From positions 449,001 through 513,000 of the forward strand of contig WPIO01000015.1 of the NCBI GenBank assembly GCA_009760855.2: a stretch of 64,000 nt of DNA. The letters are read 5' to 3'. A program made the position numbers and the translations under genes. How positions within the stretch are numbered: position 1 is the stretch's first letter; each line of letters opens with the position of its first letter. Origin of the DNA: Cristatella mucedo (Eukaryota > Bryozoa > Phylactolaemata > Cristatellidae). The notes under the pieces are model-generated. The model searched no databases, was not told the DNA's origin, and saw nothing but the letters and a program-made list of their open reading frames with translations. Shown in pieces: positions 27,701 to 42,700 of this stretch.

Positions 27701-30700
27701 TTCTGAATCACACTGGGTTTGCCCATAACTAATAAGTTGGTTTTATCATAGTTCAGTTTAAGAAAATGTGCTGCCATCCATGTGCAGATGTCATCAATAC
27801 TGCTGCCATTATATTTCATATGCAAGAGGTCCTCGAGGCATATTGAAGGGCAACAGCTCTCCGCCCACCAAATAAGCTCCAGCCTCTGCTACGATTACTT
27901 GTCCTGATAAAAGCCAAGGTTCAGCAACCCCTCTGGCTAAGATATTCAGGCTCCTCGAGTGCTTTGACTACACACAATTATGTTGGTCATGTTGTTACTA
28001 TTTAGTTCGATGAGCAGAAAACTCTCGTTGCTGGACACTAACCTGGACGACGTGTACAACTGCAGGCAGTCCCTGGGCAAATAAACAGCTGAGTAGATGT
28101 TGACCAGCAGCATCGGCTACGTTTTCCACGGACCAGCAAAACAGCACAGTGTCTGCTACTTTTGCTGCATCCAAAACAGCATGAAGACTGGCACTAATCG
28201 GCACGATAATTTCCAGGCGATGTCGCAGCCGCGAGAGGCTACAAGTGTCAAGGTCATACGGTCCAGCTCGAAAGAAAAGAACAATAAAACAATGCACTGT
28301 ACAGCACCCAAACAAAATAATAGGGTGCTTGCACAGCACCGTAAAGAGAGCTAAACCCTTCATTTTTTTTAATTATGCACATACCATTGGCCGGAAAGGA
28401 AGCATATAAACTGGCCACTGGTACTAACATTCACACATTTGTTGCTCACATGTGCATATTTCCGTTGGATATATTTCATTTGGAAGAAACTGTGTGTCAT
28501 TAGAACAAGCAGTTTCATGTAAGTAGTTTTGTAAATGTAGTTTTCACGAGTGTCGTGAAATTAGGATGCTGTGATGTCAGCCGGCTGAGAACTCGTGGCT
28601 AGGAACGTATGGCACAGTCTTCATAGGATGCGAGCTTGGTTAGAGGCAAAAACGACGAATGTCAGAGGAGCTAGCGCCACCAGGAAAACAGGTCTTAAAA
28701 GTGATAAAGCAGGCATTGAGGTCGATGTGCGGCTTGATGAGAAGCCAGCATAGGTCACAGAAGTAGCAAATTGTGGCAATTGTAACGTTCATATAGATAC
28801 TAGGTTTAATATTAAAATATTTCGGGTGCCTAAAACATACCCAACAGTTAAATTAATCCACACATTTGTATATCAGGTCTAGATACTGTTACTCTCACCA
28901 GGTGCACCATTTAATAAAAAATACATTTTGCACCATCAGCATGCCATAATATGCATCCAGATGGTGCAAAATTGGGACACGGCTGTGAAGCCGATGCAGT
29001 CATTCAGCCAAGTCAGCTTGGAATAGAAGAACCCAGATTTGGTGCACAAGCTTTAGGATAGATGATGGTTAGTGAGGCACTTATTTTTGCACGGACCTAC
29101 TAGGTCAGCCGTGCAGTCACTCCACTGAATAAGGTTAACTAGTCTATGATGACAATGCAGACTGCTTTCAAGTTGAAAGAGTCAGTGGTACTCGAAGACA
29201 ACAAATGATCGAAACACAGGTAAAATTGAGTGCCGTCTATATTGAAATAAAAGCTAATATTGTGCTTGTTGATGATAAGGGCATCCAAGAGAATAGATTG
29301 ATAGAATACGGATTAAGAAAGAAGTACCTAAATTAATTCCACATGGAACTCCATTTGGAACTCCATGGAACTCCAACTTTGTGCATGATGCCACTAACCA
29401 CATTTGCATGGTAACCCTGTGCATGTCACCCCTAACCATGTTATTCATGTTGTTTGTTTAATAAGCATGATATTACTCACCATTCAATTGCATTTCCCTT
29501 TGCAACAAATGTAAAGCGCCTAGAAAGAGATTGAGTTATCTGAGGGCGCTTTATCAAGTGCATTATTATTATTATTATTATTATTTGGTGACAAGACCAT
29601 AATTAATTTATTAGTTCTTACACTATTACTAAGATAGAAGAATCGAAACCTTTATATAGGGCAAATAAGACCGGCGTGTCTCTTGCTTCTTCAGCTCACG
29701 GTCTAGCTCACTCTGGCAGTAAAAGCTGCCTGAGATTAGGCAGCTGGTTCCAGCTAAAATTTCTGAGTAATCCGTGAACTGGTAGTGCACAGCCATCGAC
29801 CTACACGCCTATGCAGTGAGCTAGCATCAGCTGACTTAACCCTGGCTGCCTCCCTTAACGACAGCCTGCCCTTAGTCACAGCTAGATCAGGTCATGACTT
29901 TCGTATGAAATAAAAACCACAAGCACATAAGTTTGGAAGGACCATGAGCAAAATCGTTTGCTAATAGTAATAAACCAAAGAAACTGTTCTTAACTACAGG
30001 CTAAACAACAAGCAGCCGTAATACTAATGGCGATAGAGCACGACTGATAAATGAAAGAATACACACGAGTATTGGTCTGAGTGGCATGGTTGAAAGTTGT
30101 TCTACATAAGTTCTTGGGGTTGTGGAATTAATAGTGATAATAATAATACTTGTATAGTAACCTCGGAACTTAATCTCTTTCTAGACACTTTACACTTTCT
30201 CCAAGGGAAGCATGATCGAATGGTTAGTGGTAGCATGCTCAGTGACAACAAGCATAAAATAGTTAGGGGTAACGTGCACAGGGTCAGCATGCAAATATGG
30301 TTACTGGCAGCATGCACAGTGTCAGCATGCATAAGCACACAAAGGACGAATCACGTAGACGCACTAAATGCCGAGATTATTACCAAATAGACACAGATTT
30401 GAGAATCGGGGGATCGGCTCAAACACTGCCTACCTCATGTGAGTGATGTGCCGGTCATTAGTTATTATAGTTGCCTCTCCATCTGCGTGCTGCAGTACAC
30501 GCAGGACATTGAGTGGGTCTACATCAGCACACAGTGATACTATAGCCTATAAAAGACAGACTGAGATCACAAACATTTCACTAATTATCAGCGTTAAGAG
30601 TAAAGACTTTGCCGTGGCTGAGTGTTGTAGTTACAGATCCTTCAAGATCAAGGCCACAAGCATGCAAACCTAAAAAGTTAATCGGTGAATTACAGACGAA

Positions 30701-33700
30701 CTAGGACTAGAAATTGAATGCATTTTTGTCTGGTTGCGGGAGGTCACAGCTAGCAGCCATGGCCACTACCAAAACTATCACCACAAGTGTATGCCCCCAA
30801 CTAGAGATGGAAGCTGGAGAGAAGCAAAAGAGCCACCATCACCTCAAGCAAACATGATCTCAGATCTTATTTTTCTAAGGGGCAGCAGACAAGACATTTT
30901 CAATCGAGAGTATTTCACGTGACCATAACAATTGCTCATTTTTAGATGGCTAACCCACACATACATCAATCACAAAAGAAGAAAGGTTTGCACATATATG
31001 AGTAAATCCCGAGAAAGTCAGCTTCCCTTGAAAAGACCCCTAAGCTTGGTCTCTTCTGAAGAGCAGAGGTGACTAGGCTCTTTTAACACTTTGTTTTTTA
31101 GCCTCTTTTATCAGACCTTTCTCTCCATTTAGCCCCATGTCCTTCAGGTCAAGCCATGCTATTTTTACAGCACAAGGCATTCTGAGACTTCTGCACCCTG
31201 CACTGATGCCTCAAGGTCTTAACGACCTGCACACAGGTAGACATAAATGGACAAGACTACCTAGTTGGATGAAATAAGTCACGGCTTGACCATCTCACAG
31301 CACGAGGGGTGCTGCAAAAAGCCAACAATAAAAGGTGTTGCGATTGACCACCAGCTGGTAATCAGGGCTACCTCAATTGGTTAGCAGACAGTTGGTGTCA
31401 GATTCTGGACGGCAAGGACTTGGTTCGAATCATGAAGGTCAAGTTCTTTTGATGGCAAACCGAAATCAAACATAACCAGGCAGTCAGTACTGCCTACTCG
31501 GGGCTAGACCACAAAGCTGATCCAAAAAATGCCTTGCCATCAAGCCGGCGCATTACATTCTCACCTGTGAAAGGTGTCAAAAGATCTACAATTGTTTTAA
31601 GGTAATCAAGAGCAGGCCAACTTCGTATCTCGGCCTACCTCCAGATGGGTTTGCCCTTCTGCTTGGTATAAACATATGCCGCATGCATTCGTGCACCTAC
31701 GCATGTCAAGCCGAAAAAACACCTTCAGAAGCTTCGATTCGGGTAAACGCAATGAAAAGAGGCTTAGGGAGGACACATTGAGCAGATTATGTACATGATA
31801 CACCCTGACACCAGCAACCACTCATCATTCATGTAGCAGCCACTGCGTTCGGGACTCTTCGAGCGGCAGAGGGGGTTGGGGGGGTCTCGCTTTGCTGAAT
31901 TCGACCCATCCATCAAGGAATGTTGACTGTTGGGTCAACGAAACTGAGTAAAGCAGATGGGTGCCAAATACTTAAGGAATACGATTTTTTTTGGACACCA
32001 AACCTAGCTCGGAAAGGAGCCTAAAAGGTGCTGATACTCTCCGATGCTAAAGGAGCACAAGGCACAGGCCAAAGCAGTTACGAGTGAAAATGCAAGTGCA
32101 TTATTAAACCCACGGTGGATATTAATAGCCACAAATATGCAAAGGAAATGCGTAACTAGGAGCAGTAAGGCCAAATTCGCATTGACAGTGCATCAAAAAC
32201 CATTCGAGTGATGACAAAAAAGGGGCAGGTGTTGGCAATGTACGCTGCATGGAAGCTGAAAAAAATGGCCACATGGCTATAAACCCGTTTCCAAATTAGG
32301 TCGAGCATGGCCGGTCGGTTAGGCAGGCTCGACGGCTAATCTGGGTGCTAAGATATGTTCTCACAGGAGAAAAGAACAGATGCATTTCCCTTTGCAGCAA
32401 ATGTAAAGCGCCTAGAAAGAGATTAAGTTCTCTGAGGGCGCTTTATCAAGTACATTATTATTATTATTATTATTACTCCATGCTCAGTCATTCGCAGTGG
32501 ACTGACATCACGATCAATTTAAAGAAAGGACTACAAGATGCCCTACAAGCCGAGCTTCAGAGAAAGCAAACCCTTGTCACAGCCTTGAGGAACCAGTACG
32601 ATCACCATCACGATACACCTGCCATTGAGTTTCGGCAACAGAAAAGATTAAGTAGGTTCTGAAGGCAGCTTGGCGATGTTGCTGACAGCACACGAGTAAA
32701 GTGACCTCACATGTAATAGTCACTAAGGTTGATATTGCAGCCCCACATCTTCGTGGAAATTGCCTCTTACTGGAATGCTTAAACAGTACGTCAAAAATGT
32801 AGACCGTAGAATGGTAGATCAAGCAGCAGCTGAAAACTCTCACAAATAAGCTTTGAAACAGTGAAAAGGCAGCTAGTGACTTAGCATTCATTGACTATAA
32901 TATCTAAAGGCATTCTACAAGCATGTGTCGATATATGATAACGCAAGGGAAAAATTACTGGAAGTTTCTTACCACCAGGTGTGGCGGACTCCGGTCCCCT
33001 CCCACCTGTCTCTTACGGCTGACGGCATCTTCTCGCTTGGCTTTCCTTAGCTGATCGGCCTGAAAATGAGTAAGTAACAGAGTAGTAATAGTAGTGAAAT
33101 ACAGTATCAGTGAATCACTTCTGCCACATGCTGAGACAAGATTATCTGAGATGTATCATCTGATTAACTATTACTAGTCACCTTGCACAAGAACGATTTA
33201 ACGATAAAGGTCAAGGTGAATGCATTTGAGGCACGTGCCCTGTGGGCACGAGCCCTGAGGCTTATGCAAAGCGCTTGCATATAGATTAAATTATCTTGGG
33301 TGCTATTCAAATGAATTAGATTTGATTATATAATTATATATGTTTTCAGTGAACAGCTAATGTGCTACACCAATAAAGGCACAGCCGATAATATACAGAG
33401 ACTCTCCATTAGTATGAGTATGCTACAGCAAAGGTACAAACATTAGCAAAACTGAACTTGGCCCAGTCGAGGTTAATGGGCTGCCGGCTGAAGAACGAAT
33501 TAAAAGAGCGCCTGAGAAGCAAGGAACAAGAAAATCGGCAGCCTATTTTTGCAAGCCTCCTCGAGAAAGTGCACGACATTAAGAAAGGGCACTACTCCTT
33601 TGCAGCAAATGTAACGCACCTAGAAAGAGATTAGGTCATCCGAGTGCGCTTTATCAAGTGTATTACTATTATTATTAGTAGTAGTAGCCTAATTGTTACT

Positions 33701-36700
33701 ATCGGGTTTGAGGTACTCAGCAAGTGTGTGAAACGTTAAATGTGGCTCATGTACTAGCAACAAAAGCAGTAAACTCCCACTGGTCGCCAAGATCGCCTGC
33801 TAAAAAAAGACGATCCTGGAAATCAGATCAACACCATGCCCGAGCAAAAATAGGACCCGACTAACATTGCTCTTCCTAAGGATTTTGAGAATTTCCCAGT
33901 TACATCAGGGGCACCAGGACGCGGCATGGCATGCTGCCAACTCGGAGCCCCAGTTTCAGCTGCTTAGTGCTTGTGCATACCTGCAGCCCTTGCATGCTTT
34001 CAGATGTCCTAGTGGCCTCGGCTATAAGCTACAGAGCTGGCCAGCTTTAGGCAGTGCATCCGAGTTCTTGGCTCCAATGGTTTTGATTAGCAAGTGGCTG
34101 CTCACATTCGAAATTGACCATTATGGCCACTGCAGCATGGAACGTGCAGTCCATTGAATCAACTGCAAGATGTACAAGCACCCACTGATGGTCAGACTTG
34201 TCAGCATACGGAGTACCTCGGGTTGCAAGCCGATCTTGGTAGAATATGTGAGCACACTGCTGCTGACCACGAATGAGTCACTAAAATTACGAACTATGTA
34301 CGTCCGGATTAGTAAAGTGTGGCAACATGAGTCTTTTTGACAGTTCTTACGAGCAGCTCACTATGGAGTTGCAAAATGTAACAGTTGGCGCAAACCTCTG
34401 CAGTTAGGCTTGTCAGTCGTGAGCATCGTAGTTGCTACCACGAACCGTTTCTAGCTGACCTTCGCTGGCTCCCAATCATGCAATGCATCGACTTCGAGGT
34501 TTTGCAACTCACTTTTAGGTCCATGCATTTCCTTGCACCAGGCTTCCTCATACCTCAAAGCCTTTGGAGACCACGCGTTTAGTTCGTATGCTCCCAAAGC
34601 ATGGAACTCACTCCCGACTTGCGTCACAACATCCCCTCACTTGACCTCATTTCAAAAGAACTTAAAAACATACCTATTTAGGACAGCATTAAGTGGGTCC
34701 CTGCGATTCGTCCTTGATGTGCTTATGCGTGCTGACACTGTGCATGCTGCCACTAACCACACTTCCATGCTGACCCTGTGCATGTCACCCCTAACCATGC
34801 TATTCATGTTGTTTATCAAGCATGATATTACTCACCATTCAATCGCGTTTCCCTTTGCAGCAAATGTAAAGCGCCAAGAAAGAGATTGAGTTCTCTGAGG
34901 GTACTTTATCAAGTGCATTATTACTATTATCTACGAGAATTACTCCCTAACTATTCTAGAAATCGTACCACCTGCTTATCTGCCTCAAGTCGTTTAGCTG
35001 TGACTCGAAACAACTTCAAATACTTTGGAGACTGTGCCTTTGGTTCACGAGCTGCTAAAGCCTAAAGCTCATTCCCGACTGACGTACCAAAATCCCATGA
35101 CTTGACAATAATAAAATAAAAAATGAAAACGCGCCAGTTTAAAAATCCCTCACAGGATTTGCTGGGTCCTTATGTGATTTTTCCTTGTGTGCTTATGCAT
35201 GCTCACACTGTGCACTTTATCACTAATGCTATTGTGCATGGTGACACTGCATATTACAGCTAAACATATGGCCATGCTTCTTTTAGACCACATGTAATGT
35301 GCCTAGAAAGAGATTTGAAGCGCTTAGAGAGAGATTGAGTTCTCTGAGTGGGCTTTATCAAGTGCATTATAATTATTATTATTGAGTTCTGAGAGGGCTA
35401 TACAAATGTTCTACTACGATTATTGAACTGGAAAATCACTATGAGTATAATCAGATCACTCTGGCAGGACGGTCACACAAACCGTACAGCCCCCGAGGAT
35501 GGCAGAGGCCAAACCAAGCATAGCACAGTCGATATGCACAGCAGCATAAACCAAGTGGAGTTGGCGGCCAGCTGGGCAAAAGCCGATTTGTCTGATGCTC
35601 CACCGAATTAACCTCTCACATAGCCAATCTGATCACTAAGAGACCGATAGCTGCACTGTCTGATGCTTGATAATTTTTATATTTCAAAATACAGCGACCT
35701 AAGGTCGCTTAATGTGCGACTGAATGCCAAAAAGGAACTTTGCCTCGAGCAGATCTGATCCTGCAGTGCTCTGGAGATTATACTATCGAGACTGCAGTTC
35801 CTATTTCAACACCGGCGATAACGCCTAGCCTGTTATTTGCATCTTATGCACTCGAGCCATTATAAGTCTACTTGGAATAATAATAATATTAATAAGTCGT
35901 TTGCATTGCACCCTGAGAATAAATTCTCTATCCAGGTAATTTGGAACTAGTTGTAAGTTAAGGAATGGTTGAGGGTTAATGAAATGCAAGGTACCGTGTA
36001 ATGCATGCTTGCTGAAGCACAAAAGTAGCATGCTTAGACCAGAATGTACAAGCACACAGTTAGTTATAAACTGATGGCCACAGGTTGGCAGGACTCATTA
36101 ATAACATGAACTCAATCATGCACAGTGCGAAACATTTGTTGGACAAATATGGCAACTAGGATGTAAGACCGTTTAAGTACTGCTCAACAGCCCACCATTA
36201 AAAAAATATATAAATACATGGCACCATTGCAAAAAAACGTGCTTGGGTCTATTCCAATGGTGGCTATAATTACTTTCTGTGCTAGTGATAAGACTGCTCT
36301 CTAGCAAGACCAAGATTCGCTGCTAATTAGGATGATCATATTAGCAGGTTTCTTCTTAGCAGGGCAGTAGTATAGTAACACAAAACAGCTGGACACAACA
36401 CAGCTGGATCAAAGAAAAGCTCACATTCTCGTCTAACATAGGCTGCTGTAGTCCTGGCAAGCAGTAACAAAAAAATGGGGAGTCTGGCAGATGGGCTTGC
36501 TTCTACGTTCTGCGATCATTGCTAAAGCAGTGGTGCCTAGACCATTCACCCTGCCGATACTTTATAGGTCTAGTCTTATAAGTCCAGCTTCGGACTTTTG
36601 TTTCGCCCGAATTCACACCCAGTCTTACCTCTTAGCTTACTACTAGCTCCAGCTCGAGAGCAGTCATGGGAACACTGCTTTAGTGAGTGAGGTAAGATAT

Positions 36701-39700
36701 GGCCTCCGTCGTGCAGCTCCGAGTGAATAGAAGTTTGCCGCAGCTGTCTTTATGTTTGGCCTGAACCCATCCACACACCCATGCAGGCACACACAATACG
36801 CACAAAATAAAGCTGGAAGTGTCCCACATATAGCTACTCGAAGACATTGCATCGATTATCTATTGCATCGATTATTGTTCCTCTGCCGTGCCATTCAAAG
36901 TTATGATGAAGGCATTGGCCTAAGACTGCCTCCCCCCTCTCGTGTGCATCTGAGATCTGCACAATACCGAGATGAGGCCGACTGTGTAAACCAAGCTCTA
37001 GCAACTCTCCGCGGGCTCTCGGTGAGCAATAACGAGTTGTCCACTGTGAGACTCGAATACCCGGCCTAGAATGCAAAATGTGAGCAACCCAATGCACGGC
37101 TTAGACCCAGTGGCAAAATTACTTGCAGCAAGACCCAAACCCACGACCTGGACGGTGATGTATAAGTGCCTCATCTCTTGGGCTAAGATCCTGGTGACGA
37201 AAGCATTCTTCGGCCTGCTTTTAATAACAGCTTTCATCCTGCTTGCCGAAGGCTGTGGAGAACTGTCTTTCTGCTGTAAGAGTCGAATCCATGACCTCTG
37301 CCGCTGATATCATTTCGCATGCTTGCCAGTTCCGAGGCAAGCAAACTTTGGCCCCACTCAAATAGAATGTTGTATAGTGCTACTACCAAAGCTTGTTCAA
37401 CAAAAGAGCTCCAACAATAATAAGGCTATTAGGAATAGCTAAGATTTAGAGAGCAGCAGTGCTGAAATGCAAGTTTTATCAAAACTAAAAATCAAACACC
37501 TACAAGCAGGAGCCGGTCAACGATGTGAAACAATAACAGGTCAAGATTGCATAAATATGATAGTAATAACAGAAGGCTTATTGCAAACCAGAATATAGAC
37601 ACTATTGCAGGCGCCGAATAGTTGACAAAAAGAGAAACGTGGGCTTATCAAACTACGTTGTAAATCGGCTATTAGCATGACCTTCGAATGGAAAATTCCT
37701 AAAAGGGGAGTGCAAGTGCTTGCTCCAGTGAAACGATACAGAATGCTGCAGATATCAGCAGAAGCGTTGGCATGTAACGCCTGCTGCTTGTTTTTGCCAC
37801 CCTTGCAGCGCGACCTGGACGGCGCAGGCGCCATGCTTTGCACTGATATGAATGATAATGCTGATGATTTGAATGATGATATGAAGGGAGTGAAATCAAA
37901 CAAGACCCAGCTCTGCAGACCATACTCCTATGCCAGCAAGTCTTCCCTAGCCGTAAGATACCCACACTTCGAGAACTGCATCCTGGGCTCCCAGTCATGA
38001 AGCTAGCAATTGCTTTATTCCCTACTGCAAGCAGGTGAAAGCCGTTACAAATGCGATGGTGTTAAATAAACTAATCTGTACATATGTCACCAGGTGTTAG
38101 CAGAGCCGTAAAGTGCTGGCACTGCTACCCTAGGTATGAGTTCAAGTCCTGCAGCAACCAATTCTTCATGCACGGGAACAAACTAGCATAGCTGCTTTAC
38201 GAATGAAAAGTTTGGCCTAATTGCAGCTACCTAAATTTGCTTTCTGTCGTGGTAAGGCCTTTAGAGGCCCTTTACAGAACAGGGCTTAGCTGGCATCAAT
38301 GCTTTCAGCAGACAGGTATCTGAAAAAGTGATACGATGTAACAAAAGTTGCACTGAGCATAATAATTGACACAAATACTTGGCTAATTTTTTCTCGGCAT
38401 AGTCGTCTTAAGCTCAGGTTCATGCCTGATAGGTGGCCGAAACCCCCTAAGTATGACTTACAGGTACTGGGGAGGGGGAAGTCAAAAATAAATTGTGGAC
38501 ATGTGACCTTGCTAACGCTTTAATTATATTCAGGATTAGGCTGTAGAGGTTAAAGATAAATGCGAAGGCACTGCCAGCAGCCCGGCTGTCTCCCACAGCA
38601 TAATGTCTGTGCTACAAAGAATGTGATCAGTTATAGTCAATACCGAAAAAAAATGGGCTCATAAAATATAATTCATTTATAAAGAGCCCTAAGAGAACTT
38701 GGGCTCTATCCAGTCTATTCACATATGCCACGGAGCCCGAGCCCACGATCTCATTAAATTATTTCGCCTTGACCTTGGTTCGAGGTGAACACTTCAAACT
38801 GGGCCAAACCAGCTGCACACTTGAGTAAATAACAAAAAAAGTATTCCAGTGTCGCTTTCTTTAATCCCTGAATACAAATACTGCCACAGTGCATTGTATG
38901 CTGCTCCAATAAATTATGAGCATGTAGACAGTGCCATCTGCAGTACTCTATTATAAAAACTAAGCTGATGGGTCAGATTTACTTAGTATATATCCTATAA
39001 TTCAGAAGAATGCAGTGACAGCTTGCATAAGTACTGCCGTAAAGTGGTAGCACCAATAAGATGCGGCAAAATTCAAAGCAAGTAGATAAGGCATGCATAA
39101 CAACAGCACCTTCTGCCAACATGCCCTTAAATATTAAAAAAACTAGCTGATTCAACAGCCTCTTTTGTATAGCAACAAAAGAGCCTTTACGGCTATCACC
39201 ACCGTTTGCAGTGGCAATGAAGGATTGCCCACTGCAGGATTCGAACCAACGACCTTGGGACCGAGGTGGTGAAAAGCAACCGCCTTACCTAGTGTGCCAT
39301 CACGGCTCACCAAAGGTAATTCCCTAGCCGAGAATCGAACCCGGGCCATGGTGGTGAGACCTCCAGATCCTAGCCACTAGACCACTAAGGACACAAAGTA
39401 ATCATTCACTAAAGTCAGCAAGTATCTCACGAAGAAATCGGTAAAAGCAAAGCAAAGAATCAAGCAATACGAATAGTGATGGTGTTAGCACCGGTTGGGA
39501 TTTGTAAAAAAAAATAGCATAACAGAAATGCACTGCTTCCACTGAATTGACACCACCAGCAGGATCGGTGGCACTTTTAAAGACTATTCCCGGCTGCTTT
39601 CAGCTAGGAAGCCTTGCGAGAGCAATACAGAATCAACAGAGCCTTGCGCAACTATGAGGACTTGCTAGCATGGTCAAAATTAGTGCATGCACAAGAGTAC

Positions 39701-42700
39701 AAAGCAACAAAATGCACACAACTCCTCAAGCAATGAGCTTGCATTTGGCACTAAAAATAATGACTAAATATTTGTCTGTGGGTATCTGCGTCTGTGGCTT
39801 AACAAAGCCACAAGGACCAAGTGGGTCTTAGGCAGTGGTGGAGTTTTCTACAGCACACTCGAAGCCTATGCAGCTTTCGGCTGTTCGACAATGGTAGGCT
39901 GTTCAACAATTCTCACAGCCTAAGTGCCTTTGGGTAATCTTTCAGTAGCAAACAGACTTCATCTTAAGCAACAGAGAGAAAATGAGAAGCCTAGCTGCAA
40001 AGGACGGCAGTCGGTGAGGTAAAATGCATGGAGGCAGAAAAACGGCAGACGGCACTGCATAGCTAAATCTTTAGACATATGCTGTAAATGTCGCAGGTTC
40101 ACGGCAATTCCTCTCCTGTAAAACGTTGTTCGAGTTATTGCAACATCGACAAATACAAAATGAACGCACCTGATTTTTCCGGTCGGCACGGCTTTGCACA
40201 ATTTTGTTCTTCTTTGATAGAGAGATCACAGCACTCTTACCTGAAATTAAAAATTCATTAACAGGACAGAGCTTGGGTTCAAGTCCAGCTCTAAGCCACT
40301 CACTAAATCAGCATTGTGCAGTATCAACCAACAGGTGTTCCCTTACGACTAAGCCCCTGTAAGCTCAATCGGCACAATAAATATGCTGTCCCTTTCAGTC
40401 GACTCAAGACTGCTGGCCACTAATCTATTTGTACTGAAGGTGCTGCATTGTGCATGCACCTCGATCATTCTTGAACACCGACACTGCTGTTATGTTGCCG
40501 ATTCTGCTACTACTTCCATTCAGGCAGTCCTTCACGGCAATGCATTTCCTAATTACTTCTTCCTACGGCTACTATTTCTACTATTTTCTGACTGCTTCAG
40601 CACAAGTGATGTCAGAAAACACATGTTGGCAGGCACAGACACATCGAAGCAGGCAAAGGAGTAGGGCCGGCTTGTAGGGCCACCGACTGGCGATTCCCAG
40701 GGAAGTCATGGCCAAGCCCCCTACCCAGGCATCATCCCGCACGTGCTTATGCTGACGACCACATGCAAAACAAAAGCCGCACAAGCTCTGGGTGTGCTTT
40801 ACAATAAAGTCTCTTCGAAAGCGCTGCAGACGATAACATGCTGAACAACAGTAATGAGCACGGTGGCATCACAGCCTCTAGGTGCACGTGGATTTCAGAG
40901 CATGCACTGCACGACTTGCAACGAATGATGAAAATGTCTGCTCGAAAAAGCAATGACAGTCAGGCCTGATATCACTTTGCCATATCTGTACGACGTAGCT
41001 ACAACGTCTGCTCTTAACCACAATCGGTATTCGAACCCCTGCTACAAGCCCTCCTTAAATCACGTCACATGAGAAAAACACCCCGTTAGTACAACGACCA
41101 CTTAAATCATGGCCACCTATATTCATCTCGTTATATTACAAACATAAGTCATGCAAGTGCCGGGCCTACCAGCACTTCATGCGTTGGTTGCCTTCAGCTC
41201 ATACTAGCTACATGTGGGCAAAACTGCCTACCAAAATCCTACAGTAGGAGATACAGCCAACTTGGAGTGAAAACATGAGCTAATAGAACGTCGATGAATT
41301 GGGCTGCAGGCAACAAGGTTCCAGAATGAATACAGAGTGGGTGCAGGCAGTCTCCACCAGCTGGCAGAATGCAAACACAAAGGATACCAAATGTTGAAGC
41401 GCCTGAATAGAGATTAAGTTCTCTTGGGGCACTATATAAATGAATTATTTATTTATTTGCTACTTCCCAAGTTTCTGAACAACTGGCCAACACCAATAGA
41501 AGCTCCAGTAACAAAAACCAACACTGTGCACGTACCGAGGTTCAGCTAATGGGTCTCACACCAAAGTTCATACTGGCATTCTCAGATGGTTTAGGAGGAG
41601 AAAGCTCCAGCTTAATCTTGAGACTACACTATGAGGTGCCTTTCGCCATTCATTGATTCAACCAAAATTATAATACATTGCTAGAAACCAATTACTATCC
41701 TTGGGCTGCCTCTCTGTAATGACTTCGTCAGACTAGCAGGTGTGACCGTCTTAACTGCGAATCCCAGAAGACTGGATAACAAAAATGGTTGCATAGCAGC
41801 TGGCAGGAACAAAAAACAGTAATCTGATCTAGCTACTGCTCTAAGCTTCACACGACAAAAACAGCTTATTGTTGAACGACGACGAACAGATTTGCACAGC
41901 ACGGAAATACAGTCGTTGCAGCATAGTAACCCATCATACGACGTTAATGAAAGAAAGCGAAATATCAAACATTTGCAGCTCTTTCTTTTCCACTGCTTAC
42001 TTTCTTATTCGTTTAGTTTTTGCAAGCTTTAAACACAATACCATTATTGTTGCTTAAGTAGGAACACTTCGGACACCGGCAAATGTTCAGATCTTTACAC
42101 GCCTACGTTTTCTAAAGATGTACGTCTTCACGTTAGCCTCTAAAGATGTTAAGGATTGCACGTATACCACATGTCCCCCCAATCATCGAGGCTTCATTCG
42201 GAGCCCACCAGCAGAATAGATCTACCTACCCGAGTTGCACTTATTTGCATGGCTAGGTGAACTGGTATGAGACCTCTTAGGTCTTTTACTAACAGTGTCC
42301 TAAGCTGACCCTGTCAATAAAGACCTCTCAACATGAGGTTAACAGATTTCAAATTAAATTTCGATGGCGACGCACATTGTCTAGCCTGCTGATAAGTAGC
42401 AATAAGCTTTTCTTACTGGATACTGCAAAGTGCCCTGACGATACACGTCGATAACATTCGGCAATCAACGAACAACCTAGCAACCGAGGCTGGTAGTCGA
42501 CATAAGTTTCACATCTTCAACGACCTTTTCCAACGACCCAGATCGTAGACTCAAATCCAGCGGCAGCCTACCTTTAATTTCTCACTGCTAGAGGGCAGAA
42601 AGTCGCCAAGGCTCTTCCGCTGCTATATAAATGAGACTGTTGAATCAGCCGACATTTACTGAGCCCTATGGCCTATGCCATCATAGGGTGTGGAAATTAA

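Noticed and set aside
28239-28363. 5' extension of TSR1 exon 5 (open frame back to 28363)
   Set aside because: The frame is open, but none of the acceptors there fits the phase 2 left by exon 4; the acceptor at 28239-28240 does and restores the family's length.
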